Shown here: positions 35,132 to 44,019 of the stretch, piece by piece | Layout of the letters: every line of letters starts with the position of its first letter | Position numbering within the stretch: position 1 is the first letter of the stretch | Source: Metapseudomonas boanensis | GTDB lineage: Bacteria; Pseudomonadota; Gammaproteobacteria; Pseudomonadales; Pseudomonadaceae | Reading direction: 5' to 3' | Assembly (NCBI RefSeq): GCF_018704125.1 | Contig: NZ_JAGTIS010000001.1 | Location: forward strand, 248,001 to 312,000 | Length of the DNA: 64,000 nt | Made by a program: the position numbers and the translations under genes | The notes under the pieces: model-generated | The model's database searches: none | What the model saw: the letters and a program-made list of their open reading frames with translations, nothing else | What the model was told of the DNA's origin: nothing

Positions 35132-36858
35132 CCGGGGCACGCATGACGCAGCGGGGCGTTGCGTGGGCTTCAAGGGATCAAGAGGGAAAAGGCTGCAGGT
35201 AAATGAAAAGGCCGTCCCTTAGACGCGGACCTGCACGCCCGGATCAAGCTGTGCTTGGAAGTAGGCATGTCGATCAGAAGTGCAAACCATTGTTTGCCAG
35301 TGCGCCAATTCCTCGGGACAGAAGAGGGTACAGGCACTCCTTGTCCTTGAGTGTGAACTATGAACGGGACAAATCCCTCTTCGAAAACTAGGCCTGAATT
35401 CGTCCCAAATTTCCCGCCAGGCAGCCCAGCCCCTTCGAGATAGTGGCCCTCACAGCAGGTGACGAAGCTAGAGCTTCATGTTCTGCTTTGTTAGTGGATT
35501 CTGCTTGGGGATTCATAGGATTACCCACCCTGTGCCAGCCGGCATAGGTCAGCGAGCCCTCTGCGATTGGTAGGGCGGCAGCATCCCCAACGCGCAGCAT
35601 GCTTAGCGCAGGTTAGGAAGCGCACCTTCATATAGCTGAACTGGCGCCTGCTCAGTGTCACGGCGCGATGCGATCTGCCTGATCACTCATGCCCTGCCCG
35701 CTGGATGCGCTTTTCGCCCACAGGTAACCCGCATCGGTATTGACCACGTTCCCTCGCCGTGCGGCAGCCAGTCGTGCTGCCTGACATCAGCTCCGTTGGC
35801 TAGCGTGCAGACGACGCTGTGCCCCTGGGGTGCTTAACGTCCTGGTATTTGCTGAACCCGACGCATGAAGTCTTGTGCAGGGGGGGGCGGCCGTAAGGAG
35901 CCGGCAGGAAGGGGGCGGGGCTCCCGCAGGGTGGAGTATTGTCCTTCTACCTTTCCTTATTCTTATGTATATATATTTTATATTTAATAAATATTTATAT
36001 TATTAGATGAGGAGGTCTGAAAAGAAAGGCAAGGTGCCGCGGTGAAAATTACCTAATCGGACAACCCTCAGAAATTAAGTCGCTAAGTCATCATGCTTGA
36101 CACAGGGACTTGTTGGCTGTGTAGCCTGCTTGGGTTGGTGTTTTGCTTGTTTTTTGTTTTTTACAATAAAATCAATATGTTGTGATTTTCATCTGGATAC
36201 TGTGTTTTGAGCGAAAAATCGTCATTAGCGCTACGCGCTCTACTGATTCTGGTGAAAATTGAAATTGCAAGAAAATAATCGTTAAAGTATCTGGGAAATG
36301 GTGAGTACGAAAGCGTAGAACTCAGAAACTCAATTTATGGTCAAAAAGTCGCTACGCGAAGATTGTTGCTTCATTTTCCGTGCAACTGCCACCGTTTCGC
36401 CTGCACATCGGTTCGGTGAACACAATCGCCGCCCCGCGTGAACTGGACATCACGATGCCCGCTGCCCGCTGCCCGCTGCCCGCTGCCCGCTGCCCGCTGC
36501 CCGGGTCGAGGGTCTACGCGAGACCGGACACCTGATCACGGCGCAGCGCCTCACCCAGCAGGACGAAAGCGGCCGAGCCCATCACGACGTGGCGCTGTAC
36601 TGCCTGGGACGCCCCTGTCCGATCTAGAGGGCGCAGCCACCGAGTCGAGGATCACGAGCCGTTCATCCTCGCCACTCTGCTGCCACAGATCCTCGGCTAG
36701 GCCAGCCGCACTGGCCATCCAGCAGAGGTGGTCGCGCTGGTAGTGTGCACGGTCCTCGCGACCATTCTGCAGCCTCTGGGACTGGGCCGTGAAGCACTGA
36801 TCCAGTAAATCTACGCCGCGCATCTGCACACCCACGAAGCTCCGGCAGGGTAGCGCTG
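35132..36858. other. Long non-coding or decayed stretch
   Basis: About 1.7 kb without a gene I can support. Features inside: a G-run/GC-rich patch near 35880-35930, an extremely AT-rich palindromic block at 35957-36006, moderately AT-rich DNA to 36400, and a heptamer tandem repeat at 36457. From 36550 to 36840 there are G+C-rich open frames on both strands that are broken by stops, perhaps an old gene remnant. Confidence 0.5.
36457..36503 (+). repeat. Tandem heptamer repeat GCCCGCT, 6.7 copies
   Basis: Six perfect copies of GCCCGCT followed by a partial GCCCG. Because 7 is not a multiple of 3, copy-number change would shift any frame read through it. Confidence 0.95.
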
Positions 36859-37557
36859 ATGGCCCTTGCGCTCCCCTCCCGCTGGAGCTATGGTTCGCCT
36901 GTCACGGTCAATCCCGTGACCGGGTTTGGCGACTCGAATATCAAGTTGGCGCTCAGGCGCCCCAAGACCATTGCTGGCGCTTTTTTTGTGCCTGCAATGC
37001 AGTGTCATGGTGGCTGTGCGTGGGAGACCGAAAGGTCTGCCGGGTGCCAACTTGCCCGGTTCGCCAACCCGCGCACAGCTGCCTCCCCTAATCGTTTGGC
37101 GACGATTCGTGGCAGCTCCATTTTTCAAGTTGGAGCGTCACCCATGACCACTGGCAATCCGTCTGCACACGCCTCCGCCTGGAGGGCTCGTGCCCTCGCT
37201 ATCCTGCGCGGCATCTCCTCCCTGTCCGTCCGCCTGGCCCGCTACAACGCCGCTATGGCCCATGCCCGCGCCCCAGGAGCCGCCTTTTCAGCAAGCTGCA
37301 GGGGGCGTGCAATGAACGCGCCTCGCCCGGCGACCTCCAGCGCCAATGATGTCCTCGAGCTGGTCCGCGCCAGCCCTGAGCAGGTCGCCATGCTCGCTGC
37401 GCTACTGAAGGCCATTCGGATGGAGGTCATTGCGGACACACCCGCTCACCGCTTGGCCGCCCGCAGCTGGCAATCTGCTAATGATTGGGCGGAAGGCCTG
37501 GACGGTATGACCAAGGATCTCCAGCGGCAGTTGGACGCTATAGGAGGTGAGCAATGA
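36859..37557 (+). CDS. Ash/Icd-like phage P4-type protein
   Basis: An open frame of 232 codons containing the block AGAFFVPAMQCHGGCAWETE followed by GCQLARFANPRTA, which is the hallmark of Ash/Icd-like (host cell division inhibitor) proteins of P4-like elements. It continues into a helical C-terminal part (NDVLELVRASPEQVAMLAALLKAI). The true start is unclear: ATG 36859, ATG 37144 and ATG 37312 are options. Hairpins inside the first 150 bp hint that this stretch also works as RNA, as in P4 immunity regions. Its stop overlaps the ATG of the next gene. Confidence 0.5.
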   Translation: MALALPSRWSYGSPVTVNPVTGFGDSNIKLALRRPKTIAGAFFVPAMQCHGGCAWETERSAGCQLARFANPRTAASPNRLATIRGSSIFQVGASPMTTGNPSAHASAWRARALAILRGISSLSVRLARYNAAMAHARAPGAAFSASCRGRAMNAPRPATSSANDVLELVRASPEQVAMLAALLKAIRMEVIADTPAHRLAARSWQSANDWAEGLDGMTKDLQRQLDAIGGEQ

Positions 37558-37778
37558 GTAAGCTTGCCCGTATTGCCGGTCAGCACGGCAATCGCATGGT
37601 TGTCGCCGGCTGTGCCCTCAACACCATCGCCGACCTGCTCGGTTGTGATGGGGTGGAACACCACCTGAGCGCCCAGCAAGTCAACGGCCTGCACCATGCC
37701 GTCAAGGCGCTCGCCGGCTTGATACAGATCGCCGGCTTTGAGCTGTGCGAACACGCCGAACAGGAGGGGAAGCACTGA
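37554..37778 (+). CDS. Small phage-like hypothetical protein, 74 aa
   Basis: A short protein starting MSKLARIAGQHGNRMVVAG with an even mix of hydrophobic and charged residues, probably all-helical. Translationally coupled to the Ash/Icd-like gene (ATGA at 37554-37557) with AGGAGG just upstream. Phage-satellite accessory genes often have this size and arrangement. No function can be given. Confidence 0.65.
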   Translation: MSKLARIAGQHGNRMVVAGCALNTIADLLGCDGVEHHLSAQQVNGLHHAVKALAGLIQIAGFELCEHAEQEGKH

Positions 37779-38064
37779 TCAAGGCCAACTGGAACGATCT
37801 CCTCCCCACCACCGAGCAGATCCAGGCGTTGCCGCTGGATCTGCTGGCGCAGCCGGCCGTGCCTGCTCGGAGTGCCGCGTTACCCCAGGCTATGGTTATG
37901 GCGTTACCTCCATCGGGTATCTGCTCGTCGGCACAGTAGCCAGCGACGCCGGTTTGAGCCGCGTGGCGGCTGTAAAGCGCTGCTGGCGGCTGGAGGCCCT
38001 GGGCGAGTTGTCCGCCCGCTTGGTTGATCCCGGACTGGAAATCGCCGACCGGAGCGCGACCTGA
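37779..38064 (+). pseudogene. Probable frameshifted small gene
   Basis: The frame after 37778 reads IKANWNDLLPTTEQIQALPLDLL and then loses sense; a second frame takes up as GYGYGVTSIGYLLVGTVASDAGLSR with KRCWRLEALGELSA and ends at 38064. The two halves look like one helix-turn-helix-like protein broken by an indel around 37860-37900. A sequencing error is possible. Confidence 0.35.
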
Positions 38065-38078
38065 GAGGGACTGACCGT

Positions 38079-38086
38079 GACGAACG
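38079..38086 (+). repeat. Left 8-bp target duplication of the IS66 element
   Basis: GACGAACG, identical to the copy right of the element. It lies directly at a GTG start codon (38077) preceded by AGAGGGA, so the insertion seems to have cut a gene after its first codons. Confidence 0.93.
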
Positions 38087-38186
38087 GTAAGCGTCCAGCC
38101 AAGTCACCTTCCGAACTCCAGCATTAAGGGCGATGGTGTCCGCGTATTTTTAAGCGGACGCGATAGCCCTTATCGCCGGGATTGCC

Positions 38187-38504
38187 ATGCGCCAACGAAG
38201 CTCTTACCCCAAATCGTTCAAGGCCCAGGTTGTTCAGGAGTGCCTGCAACCCGGTGCGACTGTCTCCAGCGTTGCCATCAGCCACGGCATCTACGCCAAC
38301 GTCATTCGCAAGTGGCTACCGCTTTACCGAGATCAGCCACCAGCGGTGTTGCCAGCGTTCGTTCCATTGAGGGCCACGCCTAAACGGCCGGTTGAAGCAT
38401 CGGCAATTATTGAGCTGCCGCTTGGCGAGCAATCGATCACGGTGAAATGGCCCGCCTCCGATCCTGAAGGCTGCGCCCGCTTTGTCCGTGGGCTCGCCCA
38501 GTGA
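38187..38504 (+). CDS. tnpA: IS66 accessory protein TnpA
   Basis: A 105-aa protein with an N-terminal helix-turn-helix (YPKSFKAQVVQECLQPGATVSSVA) like the transposase-8/IS911 OrfA type, as in the first gene of IS66 elements. Needed for IS66 movement in some elements, with a DNA-binding role assumed. The stop overlaps the next start by 4 bp. Confidence 0.9.
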   Translation: MRQRSSYPKSFKAQVVQECLQPGATVSSVAISHGIYANVIRKWLPLYRDQPPAVLPAFVPLRATPKRPVEASAIIELPLGEQSITVKWPASDPEGCARFVRGLAQ

Positions 38505-38836
38505 TCCGCATCGATACCATCTGGCTCGCTATCGAGCCGATGGACATGCGTGCCGGCACTGAAACCGCGCTGGCCCGCGTGATCGCGGTGTTCGGCGCGG
38601 CGAAGCCGCACTGCGCCTATCTCTTCGCCAATCGCCGCGCCAACCGCATGAAAGTCCTGGTGCATGACGGCGTGGGTATCTGGCTGGCCGAGCGGCGATT
38701 GAACCAGGGCAAGTTTCACTGGCCAGGCATCCGGCACGGCTCGGAAGTCGAACTCGACACCGAGCAACTTCAGGCTTTGGTACTGGGGTTGCCCTGGCAG
38801 CGGGTCGGTGCAGCCGGCGCGATCACAGTGCTGTAG
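38501..38836 (+). CDS. tnpB: IS66 accessory protein TnpB (IS66 Orf2 family)
   Basis: A 111-aa protein matching the IS66 Orf2 family: IDTIWLAIEPMDMRAGTETAL, the LFANRRANRMKVLVHDGVGIWL core and a C-terminal LVLGLPW. Its exact role in transposition is not known. Coupled to tnpA by ATGA. Confidence 0.93.
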   Translation: MIRIDTIWLAIEPMDMRAGTETALARVIAVFGAAKPHCAYLFANRRANRMKVLVHDGVGIWLAERRLNQGKFHWPGIRHGSEVELDTEQLQALVLGLPWQRVGAAGAITVL

Positions 38837-38897
38837 CACCTGCCATTAGCCCATCGGTTTATCTCCGCTGACCGCCTGCTCTGGCACAATCAGCGGC

Positions 38898-40433
38898 ATG
38901 ACTTCCCCGCCCAATCTCGACCAACTGACACCTGACCAGCTGCGCGCTCTGGCCGCGCAGTTGCTGTCGCAAGTCGACACGATGGGCAAGAAGATCCAGC
39001 GCATCGAAACGGTCAACGAACAACTCGCCCACGAAATCGCGTTGCTCAAACGGCACAAGTTCGCCAAGCGCAGCGAGCAACTGAGCCCTGACCAGGGCAG
39101 ACTGCTTGATGACCTGCTCGACACCGACATCGCCGCCATCGAGGCGGAGTTGAAAGCCGTCAATCCCCCGGTTGCCCCAGCCGAACCACGCCAACAGCCC
39201 AAGCGCACACCGCTGCCACCGCAGTTTCCGCGCACCGTGATCCGTCACGAGCCGGAGAACACCCAGTGCGCCTGCGGCTGCCAGCTGCAACGCATCGGCG
39301 AAGACGTCAGCGAAAAGTTTGATTACACGCCGGGCGTGTTCACTGTCGAACAGCACGTGTGTGGGAAATGGGCCTGCCGCCAGTGCGAAACACTGATCCA
39401 GGCACCAGTGCCGGCCCAGGTGATCGATAAGGGCATCCCCACCGCCGGCCTCCTGGCTCACGTGATGGTGACCAAATTCGCCGACCACCTGCCGCTGTAC
39501 CGACAAGAGAAAAACTTTGGCCGTGCCGGCCTGGCCATCGCCCGCTCGACGTTGGCGCAGTGGGTCGGGCAAACCGGCGTGCAGCTCCAGCCGCTGGTCG
39601 ATGCCCTGCGCGAAGCCGTGTTGGCCCAACGCGTGATCCACGCCGATGAAACCCCGGTGCAAATGCTCGCGCCGGGCGAGAAGAAAACCCATCGGGCTTA
39701 CGTCTGGGCCTACAGCACCACGCCGTTTTCGGTACTCAAGGCCGTGGTGTACGACTTCAGCCCCAGCCGTGCCGGCGAGCATGCGCGCAACTTTCTTGGT
39801 CAGTGGAATGGCAAGCTTGTCTGCGACGACTTCGCTGGCTGCAAGGCCAGCTTCGAGCAAGGCATCACCGAAATTGGCTGCATGGCCCACGCCCGGCGCA
39901 AGTTCTTTGATCTTCACGCGGCGAACAAAAGCCAACTGGCTGAACAAGCGCTGCACTCTATCGCTGGGCTGTACGAAGTCGAACGCCAAGTGCGCGACAT
40001 GAGCGATGAAGAACGCTGGCGAATACGGCAGGAAAAGGCTTCACCGATCCTCGACGCGCTGCATGACTGGATGCTGGCCCAGCGTGATCTGGTGCCCAAC
40101 GGATCAGCCACGGCGAAAGCCTTGGATTACAGCCTCAAACGCTGGCTGCCACTGACTCGCTATGTCGAGGATGGTGCGGTACCCATCGACAATAACCAGG
40201 TCGAGAACCAGATCTGGCCATGGGCCCTTGGTCGCTCGAACTGGTTGTTCGCCGGGTCACTGCGCAGCGGCAAACGGGCAGCGGCGATCATGAGCTTGAT
40301 CCAGTCGGCCCGCATGAACGGACATGATCCGTATGCCTATCTCAAAGATGTGCTGACGCGCCAACCGACGCAGAAGGCCAGCGCTCTGGCCGAGCTGCTG
40401 CCGCACAACTGGGTATCCGCCGGCAAGGTGTGA
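38898..40433 (+). CDS. tnpC: IS66 family transposase TnpC
   Basis: A 511-aa DDE transposase. An N-terminal coiled coil (about residues 8-55, with LKRHKFAKRSEQLSP) is followed by a zinc-finger-like region (QCACGCQL, CGKWACRQCE). Catalytic acids are visible: Asp in IHADETPVQM, Asp in LVCDDFAGC, and Glu in DNNQVENQIWPWALGR. Length is normal for the family. Intact, so the element may be active. Confidence 0.94.
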   Translation: MTSPPNLDQLTPDQLRALAAQLLSQVDTMGKKIQRIETVNEQLAHEIALLKRHKFAKRSEQLSPDQGRLLDDLLDTDIAAIEAELKAVNPPVAPAEPRQQPKRTPLPPQFPRTVIRHEPENTQCACGCQLQRIGEDVSEKFDYTPGVFTVEQHVCGKWACRQCETLIQAPVPAQVIDKGIPTAGLLAHVMVTKFADHLPLYRQEKNFGRAGLAIARSTLAQWVGQTGVQLQPLVDALREAVLAQRVIHADETPVQMLAPGEKKTHRAYVWAYSTTPFSVLKAVVYDFSPSRAGEHARNFLGQWNGKLVCDDFAGCKASFEQGITEIGCMAHARRKFFDLHAANKSQLAEQALHSIAGLYEVERQVRDMSDEERWRIRQEKASPILDALHDWMLAQRDLVPNGSATAKALDYSLKRWLPLTRYVEDGAVPIDNNQVENQIWPWALGRSNWLFAGSLRSGKRAAAIMSLIQSARMNGHDPYAYLKDVLTRQPTQKASALAELLPHNWVSAGKV

Positions 40434-40448
40434 TGCCCGTTCGCTTAC

Positions 40449-40456
40449 GACGAACG
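40449..40456 (+). repeat. Right 8-bp target duplication of the IS66 element
   Basis: GACGAACG, the second copy. Joining the flanks restores a short frame GTG-ACG-AAC-GTT-CAA that ends after about 20 codons. Confidence 0.93.
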
Positions 40457-40918
40457 TTCAACGCTGCCTGATGGTGGCGACGGGATCGGCTTGCGCGGAG
40501 AAAGGCTGAATCTTTGCTGGCGCTGGGAACCGTGGAGGAGGTGCCGCAAGCGCTCCGTTAGCGTCTCGATCAGCTATTACGTCAGCGTATTGAGGCAGCC
40601 CGAGCGCAAGCACGAACCAAGGTGCATTGGCTAAGGACATCGACTTGCTCTTGTCCGGCTTGGTGTTGCTGTCACCACCGGCGCCGATCGATGAGCTGGC
40701 GCTTGTCAGCAACATGCCGCTGGTCCAGGTCGAAAGCTTCGCGGCCTCTGCTGGAGCGCACGCTCCACGGCTTGATGTTCCGTGACGAGCCGACGTAAGA
40801 CGTAATCCGTCGTATCCATGCCACCGACGGGGCCGCCCGCGCCGCGATAGTCGAAGCACTCTTCGCCTGTCAAGACGCCACGAACTATGCAGTCCGCGCT
40901 CCCATCTCTGCTGGGCCG
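40457..40918. other. Decayed sequence right of the IS66 element
   Basis: About 460 bp of G+C-rich DNA with frames on both strands (minus-strand frame 40458-40859, 133 codons) but no good start or recognised motif. A short minus-strand stretch YVLRRLVTEHQAVERAL looks protein-like but soon ends. Most likely a relic of the gene cut by the IS or of an older element. Confidence 0.4.
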
Positions 40919-41278
40919 CTAGGCTTTCGGCGTGTCTTCCTGGGGGAAGGCACGCCCCTTGGTGAGCGGCGCCCCGAAAACCTCCATGTCGCGTCGACCA
41001 TGATCGAGCGTGGCATCCGCCTGGCTGGCAACGTCGGGTGACGCTCGGTGCCGTCTATAAAAGCGCTCGCCATCCCGACTGATGGCTGCTAGCTCCGCCG
41101 CTTGACGGATTTTCTCGCGCTGCTCTGTCCATACGATTTTGAGTTGATGGCGGTCGCCCTCCCGGACGATGTGTTCCCATAGGTCACGATGCTCCACCCG
41201 CTTTTTATCTTTCCTTCTCCAGCCTCGGAGTATCCACTTGGCAAGGTGGGTGCTGAAGCCCGGCAATGTATTGGACAT
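40919..41278 (-). pseudogene. RNase HI-like gene fragment
   Basis: The frame contains KWILRGWRRKDKKRVEHRDLW, which resembles the middle of RNase HI (W-x-x-GWRxxDKKPVKNVDLW). The upstream catalytic part (DGSC.. and TDS) is missing, and the downstream part does not continue as RNase H. I read it as a fragment fused by rearrangement to the AAA-ATPase remnant. The match is by eye over about 25 residues only. Confidence 0.35.
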
Positions 41279-41853
41279 CGATGTGCCTTCCGCGTCGATC
41301 TAGTGTTGGCACAGGTCACGTCGTACACCGAGACGGCGCTCAAATGCGGGTGTGCCGGTCCGCTCCGGGCCCAACGCGCCGTTTCCGGCGTGCCATCCAC
41401 CAGGATGGCGAAGTCCGCGGAAGGCGGCCGGGGCGGAGCTGCTGCCTCAAAGGCGTTGGGCAGGTCCTCCACGCGATGCCGGGCCTTGCAGGCATTCTTG
41501 AGGACACGGGCATAGCCGGATTTACCTGCACCATTGTGGCCGAAAAGGATGGTCATGCCCTCCGGCACCAGGTCAAAGGCGCGACCGGACGGGAAACCGT
41601 TGACCTGATCCAGCCCGGATACTCCAGCCAGTCTGGCCGTGGCGCCACTGCCGGCGCCCGGGACGTCATCGATGCTGACCGGTCTGCTGGCGGTAGCGGC
41701 CGTGCCATCGTCTTCCTGCTCGCGGATCATCTGCAGGATGGCGTCGAGGTCGGCCTGAGAAATCTCGGGCCGCGCAAAGATGCGACGAAGTGCCTCTTGC
41801 TGCCAGGCTCTCAGTCCACCGGTCCACGCGATGATCTCGCCCAACAATGACAT
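41089..41853 (-). pseudogene. Truncated AAA ATPase, N-terminal remnant
   Basis: The start is intact: AAAGGAG, then ATG, then SLLGEIIAWTGGLRAWQQEALRR and a Walker A motif in LFGHNGAGKSGYARVLK (about residues 104-120), as in large RecN/AAA_13-like ATPases that are common in defence islands. After about residue 190 (SVYDVTCANT) the sequence becomes out of character and ends; the full proteins run to 700 aa or more with a Walker B and signature motif, which are missing here. So it is a non-functional remnant. Confidence 0.6.
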
Positions 41854-42056
41854 AGCAATCTCCTTTGCCGGGGCAGTCGATTAAAGGCGGTGGAGATGGG
41901 GATGGCAAGTGGCGAAGCGGGATGAGCTGGTGTCCTTCTGAGGGTACACCACGGGGCTATAGTCCTCTGTATAGCCGGCTCGCTTCCCGGGAAAGCCTAT
42001 TGCCTTTAACCAGCGCCAGTCAGCTGGTTCACAGCGACAACAGCTGGAGGTGTGCG

Positions 42057-42674
42057 ATGACCTGCTCCATGTACAGCACCAAGGCCTGGGCCGGGAGGTA
42101 CTTTGACCGCTCGGGATGTAGCCGAGCCTTCTGGTTGGTGCTGTGCCTTGTCCTGATTCCTGCCGGGCCGTTGGTCCGGGGGGCCGAAGAATCATCCGAG
42201 ACGAGCACACAAGCTGGACTGCTCATCTGGCTCGAACCCCGACCGGTGGAGGACGTCCGTTTCGTCGATGGTGAGGGGAAGCCGCGCAGCCTGGCTGACT
42301 TCCGGGGCAAGGTGGTCCTGCTCAACCTCTGGGCGACCTGGTGCGTCCCCTGCCGTCAGGAAATGCCGACCTTGGATCGCCTCCAGGCAAAGCTGGGGGG
42401 CAACGACTTCCAGGTGGTAGCGCTCTCGCTTGATCAAGGCGGGCTGCAGGTGGTACAGGACTTCTACCGGGAGATCGGCATCCAGCACCTCCAGATCTAC
42501 CTCGATGAGCAGATGCAAACCATCCAAAGCCTCGGTGCCTTCGGCTTGCCGGTCACCCTGCTGCTGGACCGCGAGGGCCGAGAACTCGGCCGTAAAGCCG
42601 GTGCGGCCGAGTGGGACAGCCCGGAGGTCATTGAGTTTGTGCAGGAAGTGATGGCCTCCACAGCAAGGAAATAG
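42057..42674 (+). CDS. TlpA-like periplasmic thiol-disulfide oxidoreductase
   Basis: A 205-aa thioredoxin-fold protein with an N-terminal membrane anchor or signal (FWLVLCLVLIPAGPLV, about residues 24-40). The redox motif WATWCVPC (CxxC, about residues 96-103) and cis-Pro in GLPVTLLLD are present. GGAGG lies 6 nt before ATG 42057; an upstream frame to 41865 is not protein-like. It is followed after 6 bp by ccdA, which supplies electrons from the cytoplasm, so the pair should keep periplasmic thiols reduced, for example for haem or copper handling. Confidence 0.9.
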   Translation: MTCSMYSTKAWAGRYFDRSGCSRAFWLVLCLVLIPAGPLVRGAEESSETSTQAGLLIWLEPRPVEDVRFVDGEGKPRSLADFRGKVVLLNLWATWCVPCRQEMPTLDRLQAKLGGNDFQVVALSLDQGGLQVVQDFYREIGIQHLQIYLDEQMQTIQSLGAFGLPVTLLLDREGRELGRKAGAAEWDSPEVIEFVQEVMASTARK

Positions 42675-42680
42675 TCTGCG

Positions 42681-43424
42681 ATGAGCCTTAGCGACATCGG
42701 CATTCTCAGCGCATTTGCCGCGGGCATGATCTCGTTCCTGTCGCCCTGTGTGCTGCCCTTGGTACCTGGCTATGTGTCCTTCATCGCCGGCCGCTCGGTG
42801 GACGAACTGCAGGTCCTAGAAAGCCGTCGGGAGCGGATTGCAGTGATCGGCATGAGCTTGAGCTTCGTGCTGGGCTTTTCCACCATCTTCATTGCGCTGG
42901 GGGCCAGCGCCACTGCCATCAGCCGGCTGCTGATCGCCTATCGGCAGGAAACCAACCTGGTTGGCGGCATCATCGTGATTGCCTTCGGCCTGTTCATCAC
43001 CGGTCTAATCAACCCGCGTTGGCTGAATATGGACGTGCGCTTCGTCCACCAACTCAAGTCCAGCGGAGGACCGCTGGCGGCCTATGTATTGGGAATCGCT
43101 TTCGCCTTTGGCTGGACGCCCTGTATCGGCCCCATCCTGGGCAGCATTCTGACGCTGAGCGCTGCCACCGGCCGCACGGGCGCCAGTGGCGTTGCATTGC
43201 TGTCGATCTACTCGCTTGGCCTGGGGCTCCCATTCCTGCTGACGGCTTGGTTCACCAATCATTTTCTCGCCCACATGAAGCGTCTTCGCCGTTGGAGTCG
43301 GGCCATCCATATAGGGGCTGGTGTCATTTTGGTAGGCATGGGTGGGGCCATGGTGACAGGCCAATTGACCGACTTTGCCTGGTGGTTGCTGGAGGTGCTT
43401 CCTGTCCTGGGCAGGATTGGTTAG
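42681..43424 (+). CDS. ccdA: CcdA/DsbD-type transmembrane thiol electron carrier
   Basis: A 247-aa inner-membrane protein with six helices. The two redox cysteines are in FLSPCVLPLVPGY (helix 1) and FGWTPCIGPILG (helix 4), the CcdA signature. It passes reducing power from thioredoxin to periplasmic partners, here probably the TlpA-like protein encoded just before it. It is cut off from the downstream metal genes by the composite IS3/IS110 insertion that begins 46 bp after its stop. Confidence 0.92.
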   Translation: MSLSDIGILSAFAAGMISFLSPCVLPLVPGYVSFIAGRSVDELQVLESRRERIAVIGMSLSFVLGFSTIFIALGASATAISRLLIAYRQETNLVGGIIVIAFGLFITGLINPRWLNMDVRFVHQLKSSGGPLAAYVLGIAFAFGWTPCIGPILGSILTLSAATGRTGASGVALLSIYSLGLGLPFLLTAWFTNHFLAHMKRLRRWSRAIHIGAGVILVGMGGAMVTGQLTDFAWWLLEVLPVLGRIG

Positions 43425-43504
43425 CGCGATACACCCCACGAGAAATGGTGCGTTAGGCTACCCAGAATTGTGTGGTGGTTCAATTTCCTCGGACACCTCG
43501 ATAG

Positions 43505-44019
<515 letters not shown>

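Larger units (their letters stand above)
38087..40448 (+). mobile_element. IS66 family insertion sequence, complete
   Basis: A 2362-bp element with imperfect terminal inverted repeats of about 24 bp that begin GTAAGCG at both ends and again match at a CACCTT block. It is flanked by a perfect 8-bp duplication (GACGAACG), the size made by IS66 elements, and has the standard tnpA, tnpB, tnpC order. All three frames are open, so it may still move. Confidence 0.94.

Noticed and set aside
36457-36503. CRISPR-like repeat
   Set aside because: The units are 7 bp without spacers; simple tandem repeat.
36551-36835. 94-codon minus-strand frame
   Set aside because: No start signal and no motif; opposite frame equally open.
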